37,368 bases of DNA from a virus. The stretch is from positions 1 to 37,368 of the IMG/VR virus record IMGVR_UViG_3300042300_000730. One strand, written 5' to 3'. Position 1 is the stretch's first letter, and every line of letters begins with the position of its first letter. Below the pieces are notes generated by a model. The model was not told where the DNA came from and did no database searches. It saw only the letters and a program-made list of their open reading frames with translations. This document shows positions 17,264 to 23,687 of this stretch, piece by piece. A program made the translations under genes and the position numbers.

Positions 17264-17442
17264 TAGGCCTTGCGGCGAGTGCGACCCTTGAGACGCGACG
17301 AAGCATCGCGAACTGGAGTGCCTGCTTCATTGATAAGTTTACGGGCCTTGCCGTAGGTTACGCCCAAAGCTTGAGCTACTTCTACAATTGGCTTTCCTTC
17401 TGCGTAAAGCTGCGCTGCAGCTTGTGGAGTTGGAGTTGACAT
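17263..17442 (-). CDS. Small helix-turn-helix DNA-binding protein
   Basis: 59 residues from the ATG at 17442. LYAEGKPIVEVAQALGVTY followed by GKARKLINEAGTPVR is the classic small actinobacterial/actinophage helix-turn-helix, with a basic tail GRTRRKA that should bind DNA. The start is supported by the leader CAACGAAACGAGGAATA. The frame stays open to an ATG at 17604, which would add 54 residues and overlap the coiled-coil gene by 47 bases, so a longer form cannot be excluded. It is a candidate regulator of the promoter family. Confidence 0.65.
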   Translation of the reverse strand: MSTPTPQAAAQLYAEGKPIVEVAQALGVTYGKARKLINEAGTPVRDASSRLKGRTRRKA

Positions 17443-17557
17443 TATTCCTCGTTTCGTTGTTTGTTGTTTGTGCCGCACTGGCTCGTCAGTTGGCGTCATT
17501 GCCAACTGAGCTCGGGAGCGTGCGATAAGCTCCTCCGCCTCGACGAGTAGCATTTCG

Positions 17558-17695
17558 CTACTCACGATCAAACTCATTAGTTCGCTCGATAAGGCTGAAG
17601 TCATTTAGTTTCTTTCTCAGCAACGCGTTCTCTATTTCTAGCTCCGCGTTTCGTCTTTGTAAGTAACTCATTGACCATTCTTCTTCCTTTGTCAT
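17558..17695 (-). CDS. Small coiled-coil protein
   Basis: 45 residues. YLQRRNAELEIENALLRKKL is a short leucine-zipper-like coiled coil. The ATG lies 4 bases after the stop of the membrane-protein gene at 17700. No function is assigned. Confidence 0.5.
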   Translation of the reverse strand: MTKEEEWSMSYLQRRNAELEIENALLRKKLNDFSLIERTNEFDRE

Positions 17696-17699
17696 AGCG

Positions 17700-17981
17700 T
17701 CAGATCGATGGTATATCATTTTCGTCATAAAGTACACCTTGATCCGCATCTTTTTTAGGAGCTACTACTCCAAGTAAGGTTTTTGAATCTTTTTGCGCAA
17801 AACGCTTGACAGACCACACAGTTGCGAAGTGCACCGCTGGCAGCAGCAGCCCAAGGCTCGTGATGAAGACGATGCCGGCTGCGAGACTTGTTTCTCCAAC
17901 AAACGGAATAACAATCAGTGGAATAGCAATTGCTAAACTTAAAAAGATAGCCGCAAACGTTCCTGGTTGATTTTTTGTCAC
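17700..17981 (-). CDS. Two-span membrane protein
   Basis: 93 residues from a GTG with GAGGAAC 5 bases upstream; the in-frame ATG at 18020 lies ahead of a TATATT -10 and is rejected. Hydrophobic segments at residues about 10-27 and 35-58 and a hydrophilic tail (KRFAQKDSKTLLGVVAPKKD) suggest an inner-membrane protein with cytoplasmic ends. Function unknown. Confidence 0.65.
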   Translation of the reverse strand: MTKNQPGTFAAIFLSLAIAIPLIVIPFVGETSLAAGIVFITSLGLLLPAVHFATVWSVKRFAQKDSKTLLGVVAPKKDADQGVLYDENDIPSI

Positions 17982-18113
17982 TTGTTCCTCACTTTCAATT
18001 TTAATATACCACAATTGCAACCGCTCAGATCATTTACACGACCTCAGCCAGCCACTTTTCAATTCCAGCCGGCGAAGTGACTCACAAACGCAGTGCGTGC
18101 CTGTGCAGACAGT

Positions 18114-18371
18114 CTAGCCCTGGGTTGGCAGCTGAATTTCTTGCCCAGGGTAGATTGTAGACGTGCCAAGGTTTAGAACTAAGTCGTCCATGGCATTTAC
18201 AACGTTGCCTGAGCAATTTGCCTGAGCGATGCCGTGTAGCGTCTGGCCTTCCTGCACTGTCACGGCCGGCGAGTTGCAAGTGTACTTGCCACTCTCTTGC
18301 GCGACCTTGACTAAGCCTACAGCCGCAACTGCTGCCAGGGCAACAAAAAACATTTTACGTGCTTTCGTCAT
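18114..18371 (-). CDS. LysM protein with signal peptide
   Basis: 85 residues. The N-terminal MTKARKMFFVALAAVAAVG is a signal peptide or anchor. VTVQEGQTLHGIAQANC, NLGTSTIYPGQEIQLP is a single LysM module that binds N-acetylglucosamine in peptidoglycan. Two cysteines (YTCNS and ANCSG) may form a disulfide. An AAGGAG ribosome-binding site precedes the ATG. A secreted single-LysM protein without an enzyme domain may mark or alter the host wall, for example in superinfection exclusion; this is inference. Confidence 0.8.
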   Translation of the reverse strand: MTKARKMFFVALAAVAAVGLVKVAQESGKYTCNSPAVTVQEGQTLHGIAQANCSGNVVNAMDDLVLNLGTSTIYPGQEIQLPTQG

Positions 18372-18405
18372 TTAAGTCTCCTTCGTCATTGTAGTTGATA
18401 GTACT

Positions 18406-18423
18406 ATTTTAACTTCTTTGGAA
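18406..18423 (-). promoter_or_regulatory. Box/-10 promoter TTCCAAAG-aagt-TAAAAT
   Basis: Diverged copy driving the LysM gene; leader about 28 bases. Confidence 0.6.
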
Positions 18424-18445
18424 CTGAGTTCCCTAAAGCTTAGCA

Positions 18446-18467
18446 GCCCGGGCGACGATTCCCGGGC
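18446..18467 (-). terminator. Hairpin GCCCGGG / CCCGGGC
   Basis: Seven-bp stem, 8-base loop, 14 bases after the stop at 18481 and upstream of the LysM promoter. Confidence 0.55.
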
Positions 18468-18480
18468 GCCAGCGATCTAA

Positions 18481-18705
18481 CTAATAAGCGTACGAGTTTG
18501 AGTGACCCCAGACACGTTGATGTACCGCCGCGATGTCCGCAGCCTGCTCGTTGCTTTCGCATTCCATCTTTAAAATGACGGAATCGCTCGAGTCACCAGT
18601 CGGGCTTGCGAACCAAAGTTCAAGGGTTTTGCCGTAGAGCATGTAACCTCTGAACGCGCCTTTGCTCTCTCGAACAGTCGAGAGTGCTTCGTCTGTCATT
18701 GCCAT
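18481..18705 (-). CDS. Small protein of unknown function
   Basis: 74 residues beginning MAMTDEALSTVRESKGAF. The first ATG after GAAAGGACGAA is out of frame and closes after four codons; the next, ATGGCA at 18705, opens this gene. YMLYGKTLELWFASPTG and ILKMECESNEQAADIAAVHQ suggest a small alpha/beta domain. Its mRNA begins with a stem-loop. Confidence 0.65.
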   Translation of the reverse strand: MAMTDEALSTVRESKGAFRGYMLYGKTLELWFASPTGDSSDSVILKMECESNEQAADIAAVHQRVWGHSNSYAY

Positions 18706-18725
18706 TTCATTTCGTCCTTTCGTAA

Positions 18726-18746
18726 GTGCCAACCATTTTGGCTGAC
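18726..18746 (-). promoter_or_regulatory. 5'-terminal leader stem-loop GT-ca-GCCAA / TTGGC-AC
   Basis: A 5-bp stem extended by a GT/AC pair beyond a 2-base bulge; the first base is the predicted +1 (18746). It resembles the GTCA-starting hairpins of three other leaders. Confidence 0.45.
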
Positions 18747-18752
18747 AGAATT

Positions 18753-18770
18753 ATATTAACTTCTCTGGAA
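18753..18770 (-). promoter_or_regulatory. Box/-10 promoter TTCCAGAG-aagt-TAATAT
   Basis: Drives the gene at 18705; leader about 41 bases. The box directly follows the TGA of the upstream gene. Confidence 0.68.
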
Positions 18771-18941
18771 TCAATGCCCGTAGCGTCGAAGCAGCTCGCA
18801 CGCGATTGTCATCGGATACGATGACGCGACATTGCGAACTACCTCCGCAACGATGTCGTCTTCGCCCAGATCCGGGTAATCGGCTTTCGCGTCTTGGATA
18901 CCGATCTGTACCTCGACGAGAGCGTCATTTAACGTTCTCAT
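18771..18941 (-). CDS. Small helical protein of unknown function
   Basis: 56 residues (MRTLNDALVEVQIGIQDAKA...LLRRYGH). The ATG at 18941 follows GAAAGGATGAGC; an ATG two codons upstream is too close to the Shine-Dalgarno. It lies between a promoter-family copy and the promoter of the next gene, with its stop touching that box. The sequence is helical and acidic. Not recognised. Confidence 0.65.
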   Translation of the reverse strand: MRTLNDALVEVQIGIQDAKADYPDLGEDDIVAEVVRNVASSYPMTIACELLRRYGH

Positions 18942-18968
18942 GCTCATCCTTTCGTCGTTGATAGATAC

Positions 18969-18986
18969 AATGTATCATCTCCGGAA
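18969..18986 (-). promoter_or_regulatory. Box/-10 promoter TTCCGGAG-atga-TACATT
   Basis: Drives the gene at 18941; leader about 21 bases. It forms a 16-bp inverted repeat with the divergent promoter at 19025. Confidence 0.68.
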
Positions 18987-19024
18987 CTGAAGTCGTAGGC
19001 CGGCTTAGTCAGAGTCCGCTCTAG

Positions 19025-19042
19025 TTCCGGAGATGATATATT
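19025..19042 (+). promoter_or_regulatory. Box/-10 promoter TTCCGGAG-atga-TATATT
   Basis: Plus-strand promoter for the WGR gene at 19084; leader about 35 bases. AGTTCCGGAGATGATA is repeated inverted at 18969-18986. Confidence 0.75.
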
Positions 19043-19050
19043 TATCTCAT

Positions 19051-19063
19051 CAGCACAACGCTG
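19051..19063 (+). promoter_or_regulatory. Leader stem-loop CAGC-acaac-GCTG
   Basis: A short 4-bp hairpin starting about two bases after the predicted +1 of the WGR transcript. Confidence 0.35.
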
Positions 19064-19083
19064 GTAACGACGAAAGGACGAAA

Positions 19084-19332
19084 ATGAAAAAATGGTGCTT
19101 GCTTAAAGGAAGCGACATCGGCCCAATGGGACGAGGTCAGAATGGCAAGAAGAAAGTCTACGAGGTAATCGCAGATGGTTCAGTGTTGCGTTGCTCGTGG
19201 GGCATGGCAGAGAAGATCAACCGCCAGTCAAGCGTGCAAGTGTATCACTCAGGCCAAGCAGCAATGTCAGCCGCGTACGAAAAAGTGTACGCAAAGCGAG
19301 ACAAGGGATACGCTCTAGCTTACGAAGTTTAA
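19084..19332 (+). CDS. Stand-alone WGR-domain protein
   Basis: 82 residues from the ATG at 19084, after AACGACGAAAGGACGAAA. GKKKVYEVIADGSVLRCSWG, then SGQAAMSAAYEKVYAKRDKG and Y, follows the WGR domain plan (tyrosine strand, WG turn, K..KGY end), although the Arg of WGR is Met here. WGR domains occur in PARPs and bacterial regulators and often contact nucleic acids. This one is the whole protein. It is one of two plus-strand genes in this cluster. Confidence 0.7.
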   Translation: MKKWCLLKGSDIGPMGRGQNGKKKVYEVIADGSVLRCSWGMAEKINRQSSVQVYHSGQAAMSAAYEKVYAKRDKGYALAYEV

Positions 19333-19351
19333 TCTTCGTAAATGGTAAGTC

Positions 19352-19376
19352 AGCCAGCCGGCCAAACCGGCTGGCT
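19352..19376 (+). terminator. Hairpin AGCCAGCCGG / CCGGCTGGCT
   Basis: Perfect 10-bp stem with a 5-base loop between the two plus-strand genes. No U-tract follows. Confidence 0.6.
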
Positions 19377-19385
19377 AACTCCAGT

Positions 19386-19403
19386 TTCCAGAGTTGTTAT
19401 ATT
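19386..19403 (+). promoter_or_regulatory. Box/-10 promoter TTCCAGAG-ttgt-TATATT
   Basis: Six bases before the ATG at 19410: a leaderless arrangement on the plus strand. Confidence 0.75.
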
Positions 19404-19409
19404 GATTAC

Positions 19410-19661
19410 ATGACAAACATACAAACACACCAAATAATCAACATCCATCACGAACCTGAATACTTGACTACTGTCACGTTTAACTACTACGGCGACCCGT
19501 ACGCCATATCGCACATCGGCAACCTAAACGGCATCGACAGCTACTGCGTAAACAGCGTCAACAGCAACGAGTACTACGAATACCTCGCTGCCAACTGCGA
19601 CTTCATCGTCGACTTGCTCAAAAATAATCCGCGCATCGACGCCGCGCTTCACAGCAAATAA
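19410..19661 (+). CDS. Small Asn/Tyr-rich protein, leaderless
   Basis: 83 residues from the ATG 6 bases after the -10. The protein is unusually rich in Asn and Tyr (VTFNYYGDPYAISHIGNLNG, NSVNSNEYYEYLAANCDF), with a helical C-terminus. Composition and acidic/aromatic character resemble the proteins at 24817 and 25098, which also follow box promoters. Not recognised. Confidence 0.68.
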   Translation: MTNIQTHQIINIHHEPEYLTTVTFNYYGDPYAISHIGNLNGIDSYCVNSVNSNEYYEYLAANCDFIVDLLKNNPRIDAALHSK

Positions 19662-19675
19662 CAAATAAATAATCG

Positions 19676-19700
19676 GCCAGCCGACTAAAAACCGGCTGGC
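19676..19700. terminator. Bidirectional hairpin terminator GCCAGCCG / CGGCTGGC
   Basis: Eight-bp stem between converging genes (19661 plus, 19708 minus), flanked by AAATAAATAATC and TATTTATTT. The flanks extend the stem and give U-rich tails in both directions. Confidence 0.75.
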
Positions 19701-19707
19701 TATTTAT

Positions 19708-19893
19708 TTACACCGCGCCAAAGTTGCGTTCAGTCCGCACGCGCTCGAGTTCTTGATTTAGGCTTTCAACTTTAGTCCGCAGCATTTGTATCTCTTCAGC
19801 TGCGTTTCTCATCACAGGCGCGGACGGACCAAGTCCATTGCGTTCTGCCAGCGCAAGAAGACGCCATACAACATCGATTGAACCATCGATCAC
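19708..19893 (-). CDS. Small coiled-coil protein
   Basis: 61 residues from a GTG overlapping the stop of the upstream zinc-ribbon gene (GTGA). The C-terminal half, EEIQMLRTKVESLNQELERV, is a clear coiled coil. Function unknown. Confidence 0.55.
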   Translation of the reverse strand: MIDGSIDVVWRLLALAERNGLGPSAPVMRNAAEEIQMLRTKVESLNQELERVRTERNFGAV

Positions 19894-20090
19894 TTAACTA
19901 GTTCCATGGCCACTCCAGTTGACGTGTGCTCTTTCGGATTGTGGCACACTGGCGGCTCAGATACTTTCACATGAAGAATGACAGTCTCGCCACACTTTGG
20001 GCATTTCCATTTATCTTTTCGTTTTGGCAAGCGCTCGTTGCGATCTGTAGCGCCACCGCTTTCCTCTTCTTCTGCGGCTGCTTCGTTCAT
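19890..20090 (-). CDS. Small zinc-ribbon protein
   Basis: 66 residues. An acidic N-terminus (MNEAAAEEEESGG) and a basic stretch precede WKCPKCGETVILHVKVSEPP then VCHN, a CxxC...C/H metal site. The Shine-Dalgarno AAAGGAG lies 7 bases before the ATG. A TATACT element lies about 33 bases further upstream without the family box, so it may have its own promoter. Function unknown. Confidence 0.65.
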   Translation of the reverse strand: MNEAAAEEEESGGATDRNERLPKRKDKWKCPKCGETVILHVKVSEPPVCHNPKEHTSTGVAMELVK

Positions 20091-20158
20091 TGGTACTCCT
20101 TTTAGACAATAGTAGTTGTTAAGTATACCACGTTCTCCAGATAGATTCTGCGACTGAC

Positions 20159-20398
20159 TTAACGAGTTCGGCGTGCAGTGCGCCGCAGCCTACGCCGCTC
20201 ATTACCAGTAAGTCCGCCCCAGACGCCGATCTGTTCGTTGTCTAGCGCGTAGTCCAAACACTCCTGCCTGACTAAGCACCCAGCGCAGACGACCTTGGCC
20301 TGCCGCGTGACTATACGCGATTTCTCGTTATGGAACAAATCTCCTTTGCCGGCGCACGCCGCATGCTGCATCCAATGCTGCTGCTTAGCGATGCGCAT
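20159..20398 (-). CDS. whiB: WhiB-family Fe-S transcription regulator
   Basis: 79 residues. Four cysteines fit the [4Fe-4S] ligands: C15 (AACAGKG), C38 and C41 (VVCAGC) and C47 (RQECLDY). GVWGGLTGNERRRLRR is the WhiB G[V/I]WGG turn and basic DNA-contact tail. The family is essentially restricted to actinobacteria and their phages and acts with the host primary sigma factor. The ATG overlaps the upstream stop (TAATG). It is a candidate partner in recognising the box promoters, which lack a -35. Confidence 0.93.
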   Translation of the reverse strand: MRIAKQQHWMQHAACAGKGDLFHNEKSRIVTRQAKVVCAGCLVRQECLDYALDNEQIGVWGGLTGNERRRLRRTARRTR

Positions 20399-20802
20399 TA
20401 CTTCACCCCTACTGGGGTGAAGTAACGCTTGACTGATTCTTGGAAGAATGAATGCTTCCCAGTCGCAACCTCACGTACGTAAATTGGGTACTTCGACCGC
20501 GAAGCCGCGATACCCGCAAACGCATACTCTTTTCCATTGACTGAGAAAGTCTTTCCAAGAAGACCTTCCGGCAAGTCGTACATCGAACCAAAACGAATGT
20601 AATCTGTCGCTTCTACTGAAGCGAGATTGACTCCATTTGGTCCAGTCTCGACTGGCTGAGCTTCAATCTTGAGTGAGTAAAGTTGTCCGTACTTTATGGA
20701 GACTTTGCCTCGCTCGAGACCATGTTTTGCGAAGATTGCCACTGCAGCTTTTTCAAGCTCGTTAGTAATTTCCTGCGCAAGTGATCTGCTTACTGCTGTC
20801 AT
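20398..20802 (-). CDS. Conserved phage protein of unknown function
   Basis: 134 residues. The N-terminal 30 residues are helical. EATDYIRFGSMYDLPEGLLG then KTFSVNGKEYAFAGIAASRS then KYPIYVREVATGK recalls a beta-rich domain common in unrelated phages, whose function is unknown. Leader ACGAAAGGACAAACAA precedes the ATG. It is transcribed with WhiB. Confidence 0.72.
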   Translation of the reverse strand: MTAVSRSLAQEITNELEKAAVAIFAKHGLERGKVSIKYGQLYSLKIEAQPVETGPNGVNLASVEATDYIRFGSMYDLPEGLLGKTFSVNGKEYAFAGIAASRSKYPIYVREVATGKHSFFQESVKRYFTPVGVK

Positions 20803-20831
20803 TTGTTTGTCCTTTCGTAGTTGACAAGTTA

Positions 20832-20850
20832 ATTATAACAAACTCTGGAA
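20832..20850 (-). promoter_or_regulatory. Box/-10 promoter TTCCAGAG-tttgt-TATAAT
   Basis: Five-base spacer instead of four. Drives the gene at 20802 and WhiB; leader about 23 bases. Confidence 0.7.
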
Positions 20851-20864
20851 ACTTAAACAAGTGA

Positions 20865-20972
20865 TTACTTTATGTAAAACCACCACAGATCTTCTTCTTT
20901 TTCTTCTTCTAGCCTCGCTCGAGGCGCCGGCTGCCACAGCCACAGCATTGCGCGTTTGACAGCCGCGAGCAC
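20865..20972 (-). CDS. Possible 35-residue Trp-rich small protein
   Basis: A GTG that overlaps the subtilase stop (TAGTG, as at 14405) opens 35 codons: a basic start, MLWLWQP, then RARLEEEKEEDLWWFYIK. The overlap suggests coupled translation, but length and composition give little support. Tentative. Confidence 0.35.
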   Translation of the reverse strand: MLAAVKRAMLWLWQPAPRARLEEEKEEDLWWFYIK

Positions 20973-22216
20973 TATCCAACTGCAATCGAGCTGTACGGCG
21001 CTCCACCTACAAGTACGATTACATTATACCCACTTAGGTTTCTAGTCGTCGTGAACTTTACCGCACCGCTGGCTGAAGAAGTCTTCGTCCAAGTAAAGGA
21101 TGACTTAGCTTTTGCTAGTGCGCTAATTTGCATCTTTGTTCCGGGGAGCGAAGATTCAACTGCGATCTCGTAGCCTTCTGAAGTTTTCGTCACCGCAACT
21201 GTTACAGAAGTAGACGACGGCACTTCAGTCCCATTGTCGATCTCTTTGACAATTGTTGTTGAAGTTGTTGTTGTCACCGCAGGCGCAGAACTAGACCCAG
21301 ACAATGGAGCGTACAGCAACTTGTTTGGAGAACCCACGCCAGCGTCAGTAATCGCATCGCTGGTGGCAGAACTCACAATCAACGAAGTAACGTCAGTTAC
21401 AGACAGCGCTGGACTATTCTGTAGCGCTAACGCCGCGACGCCGGTGACGTGTGGCGCCGCGTGTGACGTACCTTTAAGAGTTTTAGACGCTGTTGGCGAC
21501 GTAGCCCACGCTGACAGCACGTTTGCGCCTGGAGCAAATATGTCAACACACTTGCCGTAGTTAGCCCATGACCACCTAGCGTCGTTTTCATCACTCGCCG
21601 CAACGTTGATCGCGCTTGGAGTAGACCCCGGCGAGTAACTGCACGCGTCCTTATTGTTGTTGCCGGCTGCAGTAACTACTACAATTCCATCTGCAATCGC
21701 GCGATCGACCGCAGCATTTACTTTTGATGACAAGTTTCCACTCATGCTGATATTCATGACTGCAGGCTCGCCAGTCTTGTGATCTGCTACTGCCCAGTCG
21801 ATGCCCGCGATCATGTCAGACGTCCAACCATTACCACTACAGTCTGTGACCCGCACAGGGACAAGAGTCACCTTTGGCGCTACGCCGTAGGTTGACCCGC
21901 CGACTACGCCGGCGACATGAGTGCCATGTCCGTAGCAGTCCTCAGTTCCTCGCCCATCAAGAATTTTAGTGAAACCCGCACGAATTCTGCCTGTAAACTC
22001 TTCATGCGACGAGAGTATGCCACTGTCAACTACGTAGACAGTGACGCCTTGACCATTAAGCGCCAGCGAAACGTCTTTGTTCAACGGCAGTGAGCGTTGA
22101 TCAATGCGATCAATATTCCACTGAGCTGTAGCAACGGCTTCCGCATTTCCATAGATTAAGGCGATTACGACGGCAACTATCGCCGCCACAATTGCAAACT
22201 TATTTTTTACTTTCAT
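20972..22216 (-). CDS. Secreted subtilisin-like (S8) serine protease
   Basis: 414 residues. Residues 1-29 form a signal peptide. The catalytic triad is visible: D64 (VYVVDSGIL), H97 (YGHGTHVAG) and S251 (GTSHAAPHVTG), with oxyanion Asn near 186 (AAGNNN). The order matches proteinase K/aqualysin-type enzymes. The usual inhibitor-like propeptide is absent: the mature-type start (QWNIDRIDQRSLPLN) follows the signal peptide directly. After residue 310 comes a Thr/Ser linker and a small beta domain ending VLVGGAPYSS. Its ATG overlaps the upstream membrane-protein gene (ATGA). It probably acts outside the membrane, on host surface or incoming phage proteins; target unknown. Confidence 0.9.
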   Translation of the reverse strand: MKVKNKFAIVAAIVAVVIALIYGNAEAVATAQWNIDRIDQRSLPLNKDVSLALNGQGVTVYVVDSGILSSHEEFTGRIRAGFTKILDGRGTEDCYGHGTHVAGVVGGSTYGVAPKVTLVPVRVTDCSGNGWTSDMIAGIDWAVADHKTGEPAVMNISMSGNLSSKVNAAVDRAIADGIVVVTAAGNNNKDACSYSPGSTPSAINVAASDENDARWSWANYGKCVDIFAPGANVLSAWATSPTASKTLKGTSHAAPHVTGVAALALQNSPALSVTDVTSLIVSSATSDAITDAGVGSPNKLLYAPLSGSSSAPAVTTTTSTTIVKEIDNGTEVPSSTSVTVAVTKTSEGYEIAVESSLPGTKMQISALAKAKSSFTWTKTSSASGAVKFTTTRNLSGYNVIVLVGGAPYSSIAVG

Positions 22217-22422
22217 CGTGAGCTCCTGTATGATTCGTCAGTTGCACGCATGATACTTTCCCATGATGCTTTTCTGTCGTCAGCCTCTGAGCTTCTGACT
22301 ATTACGCGATCGCCGTACTTAGCACGACGATTTAGTTCACCGCGTTCTTTCCACAGAGACCAGCCAGCTACCGCGAAGAAGCTCGCAATGATAGCTTGAA
22401 ACATAGCTTGAACAACTCTCAT
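22213..22422 (-). CDS. Small single-span membrane protein
   Basis: 69 residues. The ATG shares bases with the upstream TAA (TAATG). Residues about 3-25 (VVQAMFQAIIASFFAVAGWS) form one membrane helix, followed by a charged cytoplasmic tail with RRAKYGDRVIVRSSEADDRK. It lies between another tiny membrane protein and the subtilase, with overlaps on both sides, suggesting the three act together at the envelope. Confidence 0.65.
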   Translation of the reverse strand: MRVVQAMFQAIIASFFAVAGWSLWKERGELNRRAKYGDRVIVRSSEADDRKASWESIMRATDESYRSSR

Positions 22423-22526
22423 TATCGACCACGCTTGCGCGATATCGACATACCGGCGATTAAGAACACCGCGACTGCCCAAGCAACCGCAGCGGCAGTA
22501 TTGTAGAACTCTATATCTATTCTCAT
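22422..22526 (-). CDS. Tiny membrane protein
   Basis: 34 residues (MRIDIEFYNTAAAVAWAVAV...SRKRGR), or 35 from the adjacent ATG at 22529. AAAGGAGAAA precedes the start. A hydrophobic helix of about 18 residues is followed by a basic end. It is the first gene of the subtilase unit, behind a family promoter. Confidence 0.6.
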   Translation of the reverse strand: MRIDIEFYNTAAAVAWAVAVFLIAGMSISRKRGR

Positions 22527-22574
22527 CATTTTCTCCTTTGTAGTTTGTATTGTGTCTTACTTTTCTTATTTTAT

Positions 22575-22592
22575 ATATTACATTCTCTGGAA
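22575..22592 (-). promoter_or_regulatory. Box/-10 promoter TTCCAGAG-aatg-TAATAT
   Basis: Drives the membrane-protein/subtilase unit; leader about 42 bases. The box directly abuts the TAG stop of the proteasome-like gene. Confidence 0.7.
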
Positions 22593-23183
22593 CTAAACCG
22601 GCCCGCTCTGAACTTGTATGTTGAACGGCGCGCTCGTGTTTGCGTCCAACCTTGCCGCAACAGTAAGCGCAGTCTTGACCGCAGCCTTAGCTTTATCTAT
22701 GTTGTCCGCACCTTCTGGAAGAAGAGCGTACAGCACACCGAGCGCGTATGGACTTCCAGTGCCAAGGCCGTAGATGCCACTTGTGTCTTTAACCCACGAG
22801 TAGTCTTCTCCGATGACGTACACCGCACCATTGACTGCAGCCAGTATTATTGATCCAGACTCATCTGAATGATCTTTGTTGGGTGAAGGCGCTGTGTAAC
22901 CTTGCTCGTTAAAGCACGCACGCAGTGACGGAACAAAGTCGCTCGTTATGAATTTGTCAAGTCGGGTGCCGACAAAATTCTTAGCGTCAGGCGGACGGAA
23001 TGCGTATTGCAAGATGTTGATCGCGCGCACGTCGCCTGCAGCGCCAAGCAGATACGCACGATTCCGCGCGACCTTGGCTGAACCTTTAGGTAGAACGTAG
23101 ACGCGCCCATCTTCTTCAGTGACACGCGAATCAGACCCAACTACAGTCCAGCCACTGCCAGTTACTGCAACTATCGTTGTCAT
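22593..23183 (-). CDS. Proteasome beta/HslV-like Ntn hydrolase
   Basis: 196 residues. Met1 is followed by TTIVAVTGSGWTVVGSDSRV. Removing Met would expose a Thr1 nucleophile, and the Asp of GSDSRV then falls at position 17 as in proteasome beta subunits; a Lys near position 32-36 (LPKGSAKV) can serve as Lys33. GSIILAAVNGAVYVIGED, IYGLGTGSPYALGVLYAL fits the Ntn sandwich (GSG.. helix). No propeptide is present, as in HslV. It could form a phage peptidase ring or replace host proteasome subunits. No dedicated unfoldase is adjacent. Only 8 bases follow the upstream stop. Confidence 0.82.
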   Translation of the reverse strand: MTTIVAVTGSGWTVVGSDSRVTEEDGRVYVLPKGSAKVARNRAYLLGAAGDVRAINILQYAFRPPDAKNFVGTRLDKFITSDFVPSLRACFNEQGYTAPSPNKDHSDESGSIILAAVNGAVYVIGEDYSWVKDTSGIYGLGTGSPYALGVLYALLPEGADNIDKAKAAVKTALTVAARLDANTSAPFNIQVQSGPV

Positions 23184-23191
23184 GCAGTCAA

Positions 23192-23494
23192 CTATACCTT
23201 TTTGTCGAGTACGACAGGTGACATCGCATAACGGAACTCTTTTCCATCAAGCTTGCCTTCGACTATCAATGATCTAGGCCACTTAGCCGCAACAACGCAC
23301 TCGGCGCCGCGCAGGGCTTCGTACCCGCATAGGTCATTTACAACAACTAGGTCTCCAGTCTCGTAGTCGGCGACTGAGCGCTTAGCGCGGATCTTCTGCG
23401 CATGGCGCGTCACCGCAGTCTCTATCGAGAACGCGACGTCGTCGTAGACTCCACTTTGCAGATCTGACAAAAACCTCTCAGCTTTTACCTTCAT
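23192..23494 (-). CDS. Small beta-rich protein of unknown function
   Basis: 100 residues. The N-terminal third is helical and basic (RHAQKIRAKRSVADYE). The rest, TGDLVVVNDLCGYEALRGAE then CVVAAKWPRSLIVE, resembles a small SH3-like barrel. GAGGAG precedes the ATG, which overlaps the upstream gene by 17 bases. It lies between a helix-turn-helix gene and the proteasome-like gene. Confidence 0.65.
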   Translation of the reverse strand: MKVKAERFLSDLQSGVYDDVAFSIETAVTRHAQKIRAKRSVADYETGDLVVVNDLCGYEALRGAECVVAAKWPRSLIVEGKLDGKEFRYAMSPVVLDKKV

Positions 23495-23687
23495 TGCTTA
23501 ACTCCTCTACCGCACGCTTAATTTTCAGAATATCGGAGTTCTTCGACGTTGTCGGGTCAGTGACAAAGCGATTAACTTTCCTCGCTGTAGTGCCAGCCGA
23601 CTCTGCAATTTTCTCAATGCCAATTTTCTTTACGGCATGCGCCAACTCGAGCATTTTCTCGATGTGACTTTCTAGTATGACTCCCAT
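23478..23687 (-). CDS. Small helix-turn-helix protein
   Basis: 69 residues. AVKKIGIEKIAESAGTTARK followed by VNRFVTDPTTSKNSDILKIK reads as a Cro/LacI-like helix-turn-helix with a wing or third helix. It is the first gene of the unit with the proteasome-like hydrolase. AAAGGAG precedes the ATG. It may regulate its own unit or the wider promoter family. Confidence 0.65.
   Translation of the reverse strand: MGVILESHIEKMLELAHAVKKIGIEKIAESAGTTARKVNRFVTDPTTSKNSDILKIKRAVEELSNEGKS

Noticed and set aside
20103-20135. CTCCAGA near a TATACT element upstream of 20090.
   Set aside because: The CTCCAGA string is on the opposite strand from the -10 and not at the family spacing; it was not counted as a family copy.
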